Below are positions 18,513 to 26,379 of a stretch of 35,952 bases of DNA, one piece after another. Position 1 is the first letter of the stretch. Each line of letters begins with the position of its first letter. Below the pieces are notes generated by a model, which was not told the origin of the DNA, did not search any database, and was given only the letters and a program-made list of their open reading frames with translations. The DNA lies in the NCBI GenBank assembly GCA_030833925.1, contig JAURGE010000027.1, positions 1 to 35,952 on the forward strand. The letters are read 5' to 3'. The translations under genes were made by a program, and so were the position numbers. This DNA comes from Alphaproteobacteria bacterium (GTDB lineage: Bacteria > Pseudomonadota > Alphaproteobacteria > Bin95).

Positions 18513-18582
18513 TAATCGGCGAAAGCGTGTTCATTGGCTCTCTCCTTGCCGAATTTTGAATCTAATCAACTGGGATTAAATA

Positions 18583-20139
18583 GTGCGTGAAGCTTCAGCT
18601 AAACTTATAATAAGAAGAGCAGAATTGGCTGACGCTAAGGCGATAGCTGATCTTTCTAGAAAGATCTACACAGAGGATCTTTGTTACTCAGATGCTCAGA
18701 TTAGAGGTCAGATAAACAATTTTAGCCAAGGCTGCTTCCTAGCAGAGTATGAAGGGAAGGTTGTTGGTTATTGTGCCTCGTTGGTGGTGTCAGATGAACT
18801 CGCATCTCGCCAGCACACCTGGCGCGAGATCAGCAGTAACGGTTTTAACAGCCGTCATGATCCGAACGGTGATATCCTTTATGGAACGGAAGTCTCGGTT
18901 GATCCTGATTATCGCCGACTACGAATTGGTCAGCGTCTTTATAGGGCGCGCCGTGAATTATGTCGTCGTTGGGAGCTCAAAGGTATCGTCTACGGCGGAC
19001 GGATGCCCGGCTTTCAACGTCGAAAAAAAACTTTTCCGAGCCCGGAAGTTTACCTAGATGCCGTGCTGAAAAGGGACGTTAACGACCAAGTTATTAATTT
19101 TCAAATTAAGCAAGGCTTTGTGCCGGTGGGAGTTTTTCATGGCTATTTGCCTAATGATGAACTCTCAGGCGGTCATGCTGTACACATGCGTTGGGAAAAT
19201 CCTCTGGCAGTTCAAATGCCAGCAAACCGGACGACCCGGCAAGATAGGCTGCTACCTCAACAAGTTCGGGTGGCGACAGTCCAATTCCAGATGAGGCGTA
19301 TATCCTCGATCGAGGAATTTGAAGAACAGATCGAGTATTTTGTAGATGTTGCTTCGGATGCCAAGTCAGATTTTGTCACCTTTCCAGAACTCTTCACAAC
19401 TCAGTTACTTGCTATCGATAAAAAACTTTCGGCTTCGGAAGGTATAAACAAGCTCACCCAATACACTGAGCGATACAAAAGCTTTATGTCGAAGCTAGCG
19501 GTCGCCTACAATATTAATATCGTGGGTGGTTCTCATCTAACCCTTTCGGGCAATGGTTCATTACGCAATACTTGCTATGTTTTTCTTCGAGATGGTGCTG
19601 TCCACGCTCAAGATAAACTTCATCCAACTCCAAGTGAGAAAGAGGCATGGAACCTTGAGGGTGGAGAAGGTGCTCGCGTAATTCCTACGGACTGCGGTCC
19701 AATTGGTGTGATGATTTGCTATGATAGCGAGTTTCCAGAACTTGGTCGTATCTTAGCCGACCAGGGGGCACTCCTTATGTTTGTCCCCTTTTGTACAAAT
19801 GAGCGGAGAGGATATCTTCGCGTAAGGTACTGCTGTCACGCTCGAGCAATAGAAAACCAGTGCTATATGGTACTCTCTGGGGTCGTCGGTAACCTGCCAA
19901 ATGTTGAAGACATGGACGTTCATTATGCTGAGAGCTGTATCCTGACACCATCTGATTATCCCTTTGCCCGGGATGGAGTGGCAGCAGATACAGCCCCAAA
20001 CACTGAAACGATTGCCATTGCCGATCTCTCGCTACCCAGTCTTCTGACAAGTAGGCAACAAGGGACAACGCGGAATTTCGGCGATAGGCGTTTTGACCTC
20101 TACCAGATTAATTGGTCAAAGCGTGCATTCGGAGATTAA
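18583..20139 (+). CDS. GNAT acetyltransferase fused to nitrilase-family amidohydrolase
   Basis: The 518-residue protein has two enzymes. Residues about 8-205 form a GNAT acyltransferase with the acyl-CoA loop VSVDPDYRRLRIGQ (104-117). Residues about 228-518 form a carbon-nitrogen hydrolase with the full catalytic triad: E269 in FPEL, K345 in DKLHPTP and C379 in MICYDSEFPE. Such hydrolases cleave amides, carbamoyl amines or nitriles. The start is GTG 18583 with GGGA seven bases before it; no in-frame ATG is close. It lies 70 bp after the SET gene on the same strand. Acting on an amine or amide made through the pyruvoyl protein is inference. Confidence 0.86.
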   Translation: MREASAKLIIRRAELADAKAIADLSRKIYTEDLCYSDAQIRGQINNFSQGCFLAEYEGKVVGYCASLVVSDELASRQHTWREISSNGFNSRHDPNGDILYGTEVSVDPDYRRLRIGQRLYRARRELCRRWELKGIVYGGRMPGFQRRKKTFPSPEVYLDAVLKRDVNDQVINFQIKQGFVPVGVFHGYLPNDELSGGHAVHMRWENPLAVQMPANRTTRQDRLLPQQVRVATVQFQMRRISSIEEFEEQIEYFVDVASDAKSDFVTFPELFTTQLLAIDKKLSASEGINKLTQYTERYKSFMSKLAVAYNINIVGGSHLTLSGNGSLRNTCYVFLRDGAVHAQDKLHPTPSEKEAWNLEGGEGARVIPTDCGPIGVMICYDSEFPELGRILADQGALLMFVPFCTNERRGYLRVRYCCHARAIENQCYMVLSGVVGNLPNVEDMDVHYAESCILTPSDYPFARDGVAADTAPNTETIAIADLSLPSLLTSRQQGTTRNFGDRRFDLYQINWSKRAFGD

Positions 20140-20148
20140 CTTCTTTTC

Positions 20149-20186
20149 GCACCTTAAATTAAGTTAGCGGAGATAAAGCAAGGTGC
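20149..20186. other. Inverted repeat between convergent genes
   Basis: GCACCTT (20149-20155) and AAGGTGC (20180-20186) are exact complements 24 bases apart, in the 50 bp gap between the fusion gene and hyi. No T run follows on either strand, so a terminator role is only possible. Confidence 0.3.
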
Positions 20187-20189
20187 TAA

Positions 20190-20981
20190 TTATCCGCCAA
20201 GGCCATATGAAGCGCCCCAGCGTCGAACACCGGCTAGAGTGTCACCCTGAGGCCGGTACTCACATCCGACCCAACCGTTATATCCAAGCTCATCAAGCAG
20301 CGCAAAAACATAGGGGTAATTTATCTCTCCGATATCAGGTTCATGCCGTTCAGGCACGCCTGCAATTTGGATGTGACCAACGTTATTACCGATGTACTGC
20401 CGTGCTCGTGTGGAGAGGTCTCCTTCGACTATCTGCACATGATAAAAATCCATTTGAACTTTGACGTTAGACCTTTTTACGTCACTGAGCACATCATGAG
20501 CATCTTGCTGATGATTAATGTAATAACCTGGCACATCACGCGTGTTTATTGGCTCTATAAGAGCAGTACGGCCTTCTGGTGCAAGTTTATCGCCAGCTTT
20601 TTGAAGGTTTGCGACATACGTCGCTCTCAGTTCTGCTGGGTTCATTCCTTCTTTTACAAGGCCAGCCATGCAGTGTAGGCGTTTGCAGTCCAGCGCTTGG
20701 GCATAAAACATTGCTTTTTCTAGAGCATTGTCAAAATCAGTTTCTCGACCAGGCATTGCTGCGAAGCCCCGCTCTCCCTTAGTCCAGTCTCCTGGGGGTA
20801 AGTTAAACAACGCGACCTCAACGCCGGCATCTTGAGTGGCTTTTGCAACTTCTTCAGCAGGATGATCATAGGGGAATAGGAACTCTACTCCCTTAAAGCC
20901 AGCGCTCGCTGCGGCGGAGAATCTATCGAGGAATGGAAGATCTTGGAACATCATGGATAAATTGGCAGCAAATCTAGGCAT
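20190..20981 (-). CDS. hyi: Hydroxypyruvate isomerase family protein
   Basis: Hydroxypyruvate isomerase interconverts hydroxypyruvate and tartronate semialdehyde in glyoxylate and glycerate metabolism. The 263-residue TIM-barrel product has the family length. It shows the typical start FAANLSMMFQDLPFLDRF, the block VALFNLPPGDW, IEPINTRDVPGYY with a metal-site glutamate, and HIQIAGVPERHEP followed by GEINYPYVF. AGGAA precedes the ATG. No glyoxylate carboligase or tartronate semialdehyde reductase is next to it. The related OtnI-type 2-oxo-tetronate isomerases are an alternative. Confidence 0.85.
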   Translation of the reverse strand: MPRFAANLSMMFQDLPFLDRFSAAASAGFKGVEFLFPYDHPAEEVAKATQDAGVEVALFNLPPGDWTKGERGFAAMPGRETDFDNALEKAMFYAQALDCKRLHCMAGLVKEGMNPAELRATYVANLQKAGDKLAPEGRTALIEPINTRDVPGYYINHQQDAHDVLSDVKRSNVKVQMDFYHVQIVEGDLSTRARQYIGNNVGHIQIAGVPERHEPDIGEINYPYVFALLDELGYNGWVGCEYRPQGDTLAGVRRWGASYGLGG

Positions 20982-21203
20982 AGAAATTAAGTTCCTAAAA
21001 AGGCGAGTTTATTTGTGGGGACTCTAATACCCATTGCTGGAGTAGCAACAGCTGAACTTCCATTTAAAAGATATTTGTTCCGCATAGCGATATCGAGTGC
21101 TCAGAAATGAAAAGTTGAGGATGCGCAAGTTGTTGTCTAGTCATTTGCTTTTGATGCTTATCTACGCCAAATTTTCCTTTCGACCATTGGAAGGCTGGAA
21201 GTG

Positions 21204-23294
21204 ATGCTAGATGAAACTCCAAACTCTGTGGAAATTCGAAACAGCGCATGCCCTCATGACTGTCCTTCCACTTGCGCGCTTGAGGTAGAGCGGCTGGATA
21301 ATCAAACAATAGGTCGTGTTCGAGGTGCCAAGGCGAACAGCTACACTGATGGGGTGATATGCGCCAAAGTTGCCAGGTATGCTGAACGAGCTCACCACCC
21401 TAACCGATTGTTGAGGCCTTTGATGCGCTCAGGACCAAAGGGTTCGAGGCAATTTAAAGAAATTGGTTGGGAAGAGGCATTAGATCGGGTCGCTGATCGC
21501 TTTTTAGATATTGAGAGAAAAATCGGATCTGAAGCGATCTGGCCTTACTATTATGCCGGAACCATGGGTTTGGTGATGCGTGATGGAATAAATCGCCTTC
21601 GTCACGCTAAGAAATACTCAGGACAATATTCGACTGTTTGTACAACGCTTGCTTTCACAGGTTTTATAGCTGGTACAGGCGCGCTACGAGGTGCTGACCC
21701 TCGAGAGATGGCCGACAGCGATCTTGTGGTGATTTGGGGCACTAACCCTGTCAATACTCAGGTCAATGTAATGACCCATGCTGTCAAGGCCAGAAAGCGA
21801 GGAGGTCGAATCGCAGTAGTGGATGTTTATGAAAATGGCACAGCGCAGCAGGCGGATATTTTCGTTCGCGTTAATCCAGGAACAGACGCGGCACTTGCTT
21901 GCGCGGTCATGCATATCCTCTTTCGGGATGGATATGCGGATTGGGATTACCTTGAGCGTTACACAGATGCGCCTAGGGAGTTGGAAGCACATCTGAAATC
22001 CAGGGGCCCCGAGTGGGCAAGTAGAATTACTGGAACTCCAGTAGAGAAGATCGAGGAATTTGCGAAAGCTATTGGGGAAACCCAGAAGACGTTCTTTCGT
22101 CTAGGTTATGGTTTTACCCGACAACGAAATGGCGCTGTTGCAATGCATGCTGCTAGTTGCATCGCTGCTGTCACGGGAGCTTGGAGACATAAAGGAGGGG
22201 GTGCCTTCCACAACAATGGCGCGATCTATGGGTGGGATAAGACGTTAATTGAAGGTTTAGACGTACGAGACCCAAGTATTCGCGTTCTAGACCAGGCCCG
22301 TATTGGTCATGTCCTTACGGGTGATAAAGCAGCGTTGAAGGGTGGAGGTCCTATCAATGGACTCTTTATCCAAAATACCAATCCAATGATGATAGCACCT
22401 GAGCATTTATCGGTTCGACGTGGATTTGCGAGAGAAGATTTATTCACTGTTGTGCATGAACAGTTCCTGACTGAAACGGCTGCCATGGCCGACATCGTGC
22501 TGCCGGCAACCATGTTCACAGAACATGACGACTTCTACCAAGGTGGCGGCCATCAGCATATCTTGCATGGTTTGCAGGTTGTTGATCCACCTGGAGAGTG
22601 TCGTTCCAATCACGAAGTTGTCTGCGCATTGGCGAAGCGGCTAGGGGCAGAGCATCCTGGATTTGGGATGACGCCAAAGGAGATAATTGAAGCAACGCTT
22701 AGGGCTTCTGGAAGACGTGGGCTAGATGAATTGGCGCGTGAAAATTGGTTTGATGTCCAGCCAACTTTTGAAAAAGCACATTACCTAGATGGTTTTGCTC
22801 ATTCAGATGGTAAATTTCACTTCAGCGCTGATTGGAATGAGCCAAATCCGAAGGGGTTTGGAAGTTATGCTCCTGAAAACATGCCAACCTTCCCTGATCA
22901 TTGGGAGGTCATCGATAAGCCAACTCAGGATAAACCACTACGTATGGCGACTAGTCCAGCAAGAGGCTTCCTCAACTCTAGCTTCACTGAAACGCAGACT
23001 TCTAGAAAACGCGAGGGCAGGCCTACAGTCATGATGACTTCGAGAGATGCCTCACAATTGGGTTTAGTTGATGGTCAGCGCGTGTGTATTGGTAACGACC
23101 GTGCAGAAACTATTCTTCACCTGAAGGTAACAGATGTTTCAAATGAAGGTGTGGTTATAGTGGAGTCTATTTGGCCCAACTTAGATTTTGAGACTGGTAT
23201 TGGAATTAATGCGCTGACCTCAGCTGAGCCAGGCAGCCCAGTTGGTGGTGCAGTATATCACGACACCGCAGTCTGGGTTCGTTCAGCAGACTAA
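21204..23294 (+). CDS. Molybdopterin oxidoreductase, formate-dehydrogenase-like
   Basis: This 696-residue protein belongs to the DMSO-reductase family with bis-MGD molybdenum. The N-terminal domain binds a 4Fe-4S cluster through C16, C20, C24 and C53 (CPHDCPSTC and VICAK). STVCTTLAFTG has a cysteine at about residue 146 where formate dehydrogenases carry the molybdenum-binding Cys or selenocysteine. WGTNPVNTQ and IQNTNPM follow, and a C-terminal cofactor domain starts near residue 580. There is no Tat signal, so it is likely cytoplasmic. No electron-transfer subunit is adjacent, and the substrate is unknown. A GTG at 21201 is an alternative start. Confidence 0.87.
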   Translation: MLDETPNSVEIRNSACPHDCPSTCALEVERLDNQTIGRVRGAKANSYTDGVICAKVARYAERAHHPNRLLRPLMRSGPKGSRQFKEIGWEEALDRVADRFLDIERKIGSEAIWPYYYAGTMGLVMRDGINRLRHAKKYSGQYSTVCTTLAFTGFIAGTGALRGADPREMADSDLVVIWGTNPVNTQVNVMTHAVKARKRGGRIAVVDVYENGTAQQADIFVRVNPGTDAALACAVMHILFRDGYADWDYLERYTDAPRELEAHLKSRGPEWASRITGTPVEKIEEFAKAIGETQKTFFRLGYGFTRQRNGAVAMHAASCIAAVTGAWRHKGGGAFHNNGAIYGWDKTLIEGLDVRDPSIRVLDQARIGHVLTGDKAALKGGGPINGLFIQNTNPMMIAPEHLSVRRGFAREDLFTVVHEQFLTETAAMADIVLPATMFTEHDDFYQGGGHQHILHGLQVVDPPGECRSNHEVVCALAKRLGAEHPGFGMTPKEIIEATLRASGRRGLDELARENWFDVQPTFEKAHYLDGFAHSDGKFHFSADWNEPNPKGFGSYAPENMPTFPDHWEVIDKPTQDKPLRMATSPARGFLNSSFTETQTSRKREGRPTVMMTSRDASQLGLVDGQRVCIGNDRAETILHLKVTDVSNEGVVIVESIWPNLDFETGIGINALTSAEPGSPVGGAVYHDTAVWVRSAD

Positions 23295-23319
23295 AAAGTG
23301 ATTAAGTTGAACACTTTCC

Positions 23320-23363
23320 TTGCTGAGGACAGTGGGATAACAGAAAAAACTCAGCAATTTGTT
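23320..23363 (+). terminator. Candidate terminator after the molybdoenzyme
   Basis: TTGCTGAG (23320-23327) is exactly complementary to CTCAGCAA (23350-23357), followed by TTTGTTTGT. The 22-base loop is long. A second smaller hairpin, AAAGTG/CACTTT (23295-23317), comes just before. The position between convergent genes fits termination. Confidence 0.45.
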
Positions 23364-23394
23364 TGTAGAGGTTTTAGAAGTACCAACGGCTGAT

Positions 23395-25104
23395 TCAGCT
23401 ACCTGCTCTGAGCAATCTGCCGGGTAAAGCGTCTGTCGGTTGGCCATCGCGCCAAACAGGTTCACCCTTCAGAATTGTCGCCTTGAAACCATCGGACTGC
23501 TGCAGTATCCGCTTGCCACCAGCAGGTAAATCATAAACCACTTCTGGGCGTCTCAGCTTCAAACCATCATAGTCAATAATGTTTATATCCGCCTGCATCC
23601 CTACTTGGATAAGCCCGCGGTCCCGGAGTCCCATCGCTTCAGCATTTGCAAAAGTTAGACGTCGCACCATGTCTTCAACCTGACGTTTTGGGCCACGTCG
23701 CCTATCGCGGGTCCAATGTGTCAGAGTATGAGCCATATCCGTTGCATCACACATGATGCCAACATGAGCTCCGCCATCACCAAGACCAATTAATGTGTTT
23801 GGATGACCCAGCATCTCAAAGACTGCTGACATATCACCGTTAGTATAGTTGGTCATAGGATGATAAAGGATGCCCTTACCGTCATTTTGCAACATGATGT
23901 CGTAGGCTAGGCCAGCAGGGTCCTTTTTATGACGTCGAGCCATTGCTCCTATGCTTGTTTCTGGTTCAGGCTCATAGTCGGGCACGTCATCAAACTGGAA
24001 AAGCCAATCCCAGTCACGCAGACGCTTTTGCTGCGCTGGAGTGCCCCCCGGTTCTGAAAGAATACGAGCGCGAAAGCTGGGGTCTCGAAGTATCTTTAGC
24101 CGGCCAGCTAGGTTTAGAGGAGCCAACTCTTGCCAGCTGGGACATCCAAGAAAGGGGTTTTCTGAAAGTTCAAAACCCATGAGTGTGCTCGTGGGTCTTC
24201 CTCTGATTTGGCCAGTAACTTTAAGGCCTTCAGCATTAGCAGCTTCTATCCGAGCTAGGAGGTCACGCCATTGGTCGGGAAAAGAATTCTTCTGCAGAAG
24301 AGTCAATGTTACAGGTAGGCCTGACCGGCGGGCTAGCCGTGTTAACAGACCAAATTCTTCATCAATCTGGGGTCCATAATCACCAACCCATTGAAGCCAG
24401 CCATGACCAACTTGTCGCGCAGCATCGACAATTGCCACGAGTTCTGCCTCAGCCGCTCCGTATGATGGTATCGGCTCTCCTTCTGCTGTCCGGTGCTGGA
24501 GTAGTCGTGATGTTGAAAAACCAAAAGCACCGGCGCGTAGACCTTCTGCGGCCAGCTTAGCCATTGCCTCACAGTCGTCTGGTGTAGCGTCCTCTCTTCG
24601 AGCACCACGTTCACCCATGACAAAGACTCTCAACGCTGCATGCGGAACTTGGGTCCCAATATCTACATCGTAAGAGCGTCTTGAGAGAGCATCTAAGTAG
24701 TCTGGAAAGGAGGCCCAGTCCCAGGGCAAGCCTTCTCTCATAACCACTTCTGGGATGTCTTCCACTCCCTCCATAAGGGAGATCAACATGTCATGATGCT
24801 CTGGTCTTACGGGAGCGAAGCCAACACCGCAGTTTCCCATCAAAAGGGTCGTAACACCATTGCAAGATGAAGGAGTTAATCGGCTTGCCCAAGTAGCCTG
24901 AGCATCATAGTGGGTATGAACGTCTACAAAACCAGGCGTAACTAGAAAGCCGCGCGCGTCTACCTCTTCACGCCCTGAGGCTAATACTTTGTCTACGGCA
25001 GAGATTTTTCCATCTAGAACTGCAACATCGCTTTCGAACATCGGCGCACCGGTCCCGTCAGCAATTGTGCCGCCACGAATTACCAGGTCAGGCCTGTCAC
25101 TCAT
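23395..25104 (-). CDS. N-acyl-D-amino-acid deacylase-like amidohydrolase
   Basis: The 569-residue protein belongs to the amidohydrolase superfamily, D-aminoacylase branch. It has the N-terminal sandwich start VIRGGTIADGTGAP, the metal-binding block VDVHTHYDAQ (about residues 60-69) and GNCGVGFAPVRP. GDGGAHVGIMCDA is the late metal-site block. Known relatives remove acyl groups from N-acyl-D-amino acids or cleave related cyclic amides, with zinc in the cytoplasm; the exact substrate cannot be read. It follows the SDR gene by 11 bp on the same strand, so they form an operon. AAGGA lies upstream. Confidence 0.82.
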   Translation of the reverse strand: MSDRPDLVIRGGTIADGTGAPMFESDVAVLDGKISAVDKVLASGREEVDARGFLVTPGFVDVHTHYDAQATWASRLTPSSCNGVTTLLMGNCGVGFAPVRPEHHDMLISLMEGVEDIPEVVMREGLPWDWASFPDYLDALSRRSYDVDIGTQVPHAALRVFVMGERGARREDATPDDCEAMAKLAAEGLRAGAFGFSTSRLLQHRTAEGEPIPSYGAAEAELVAIVDAARQVGHGWLQWVGDYGPQIDEEFGLLTRLARRSGLPVTLTLLQKNSFPDQWRDLLARIEAANAEGLKVTGQIRGRPTSTLMGFELSENPFLGCPSWQELAPLNLAGRLKILRDPSFRARILSEPGGTPAQQKRLRDWDWLFQFDDVPDYEPEPETSIGAMARRHKKDPAGLAYDIMLQNDGKGILYHPMTNYTNGDMSAVFEMLGHPNTLIGLGDGGAHVGIMCDATDMAHTLTHWTRDRRRGPKRQVEDMVRRLTFANAEAMGLRDRGLIQVGMQADINIIDYDGLKLRRPEVVYDLPAGGKRILQQSDGFKATILKGEPVWRDGQPTDALPGRLLRAGS

Positions 25105-25115
25105 TAGATGGATCC

Positions 25116-25880
25116 TTATTTTGGGGGAATAAAGGCAGCGCGCGTGCCGCCATCTACGGGAATAACTGTGCCCGTCACGTAGCTTGCATCTTCACTGAGG
25201 AGAAATCGCATAACGCGAACAATATCATGAGGCTTTGCTATTCTGCCAAGTGGAGAAGATCCAGAAGGCCTCCAGTTTCCTTGCTTAGAAGGGTCGCTTT
25301 GACCTGTAATCATTGGTGTATCGACAGTCCCAGGTGCAAGCGCATTGACCAGAATACCTTCGCTAGCACATTCGGCTGCTAGTATTTGGGTTAATTGGCT
25401 TACTGCAGCTTTAGATGCGGAGTAAGCGCCACTTTCAATTTTGGGCCTAATGGCTGAGATCGAACTCATCAGGATTACTCGACTCATTTCGCCAGCTTTA
25501 GCTGCTGCTCTCAACATTGGGATCGCGTTACGACATGTTAACCATAAACCGCGCACATTTACGTTTAAAACAAGATCAAAGTCTTCTACTGACATATCGG
25601 CCAGTCGTCCCAGTTTTAGCACGCCAGCAGAACAGATAAGCCCATGTATTAGCGGGTCTTCCTTTTGAATTGTCTTCATTACCTGCGCAACAGCTTCTGC
25701 ATCCCGAAGATCACAAGGCATCGGTCTAAAATTGGGAGATGGAATAAGGTCAGACGCTCTTGATAGGGCCGTTTCTGAGGCATCAATCCCGTAGATAATC
25801 CAGCCTTTATCGACTAGCTCCTGAGCCGCTGCCAGGCCTATCCCTGAGGCTGCGCCTGTAATGATCCCCTTAAGAGACAT
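25116..25880 (-). CDS. Short-chain dehydrogenase/reductase
   Basis: A classical SDR of 254 residues, probably NAD(P)-dependent. The cofactor loop TGAASGIG is at about 8-15, CSAGVLK replaces the NAG motif, the catalytic serine is in MSSISAI, and YSASK provides the tyrosine and lysine. The C-terminal block AEDASYVTGTVIPVDGG-like LLSEDASYVTGTVIPVDGG is standard. The substrate is not predictable. It is the first gene of a two-gene unit with the amidohydrolase, with AAGGAG before the start. Confidence 0.88.
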   Translation of the reverse strand: MSLKGIITGAASGIGLAAAQELVDKGWIIYGIDASETALSRASDLIPSPNFRPMPCDLRDAEAVAQVMKTIQKEDPLIHGLICSAGVLKLGRLADMSVEDFDLVLNVNVRGLWLTCRNAIPMLRAAAKAGEMSRVILMSSISAIRPKIESGAYSASKAAVSQLTQILAAECASEGILVNALAPGTVDTPMITGQSDPSKQGNWRPSGSSPLGRIAKPHDIVRVMRFLLSEDASYVTGTVIPVDGGTRAAFIPPK

Positions 25881-26040
25881 TGATAGCTCCTTTGTTGCTT
25901 TTTATGGCCAGCAAGAAGCAAAGCGCCGCAGCACCAACGGATCAAGACTTTTTATATGCGGTCACACTGTCTCAAAGATGATCAATATAGAAAGTTCTTT
26001 TGTATCTGAGATACGAGGGTTTTTTTTATCGATTATTCAC

Positions 26041-26116
26041 TGGTGGAGCTGAGGGGATTCGAACCCCTGGCCTCTGCATTGCGAACGCAGCGCTCTCCCA
26101 ACTGAGCTACAGCCCC
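26041..26116 (-). tRNA. tRNA-Ala (anticodon CGC)
   Basis: On the - strand the 76-base gene folds fully: acceptor GGGGCTG/CAGCTCC, D arm GCTC/GAGC, anticodon stem CTGCG/TGCAG with loop TTCGCAA giving CGC, and T arm AGGGG/CCCCT with TTCGAAT. The G3:U70 pair in the acceptor is the alanine identity element. The discriminator is A and CCA is encoded. It reads codon GCG. Confidence 0.97.
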
Positions 26117-26157
26117 TGATCAACGTGGATTGATCTCAAAACAGTTAATCGGGAGCT

Positions 26158-26185
26158 GATACAGGTTTGGTCCTAGCCAAGTCAA
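26158..26185 (-). promoter_or_regulatory. Possible promoter of tRNA-Ala
   Basis: On the - strand TTGACT (26185-26180) and TGTATC (26163-26158) are 16 bases apart, with the tRNA starting about 40 bases downstream. The -35 is good and the -10 weak. Confidence 0.3.
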
Positions 26186-26214
26186 GAAGATCATAACTCT
26201 TGTTACATGAAGAC

Positions 26215-26243
26215 TGGACAATGAAGAGTGTTAAGACGATATT
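26215..26243 (+). promoter_or_regulatory. Likely promoter of the SRP RNA
   Basis: TGGACA (26215-26220) and GATATT (26238-26243) lie 17 bases apart, placing a start near 26250-26251. This coincides with the first paired base of the SRP RNA. Confidence 0.45.
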
Positions 26244-26250
26244 CTACCCT

Positions 26251-26350
26251 GGATGACTGGCCGTGGGCGGACCCCTCGCCAACCCGGTCAGGTCCGGAAG
26301 GAAGCAGCCGTAACGAGTTTCCGGTTCGGGTCACGTGCCAGTCGTCCACT
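26251..26350 (+). ncRNA. ffs: Signal recognition particle 4.5S RNA
   Basis: The RNA pairs with Ffh for cotranslational membrane targeting. The universal tip GTCAGGTCCGGAAGGAAGCA, with its GGAA tetraloop and asymmetric loop, is at 26287-26306. The ends GGATGACTGGC and GCCAGTCGTCC form the closing helix of a single long hairpin. ACTTAATTTTT follows, so the stem plus T run may end transcription. The ffs-dnaX adjacency is common in alphaproteobacteria. Confidence 0.95.
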
Positions 26351-26379
26351 TAATTTTTCCCTGACCATTTGGCTAGGTG

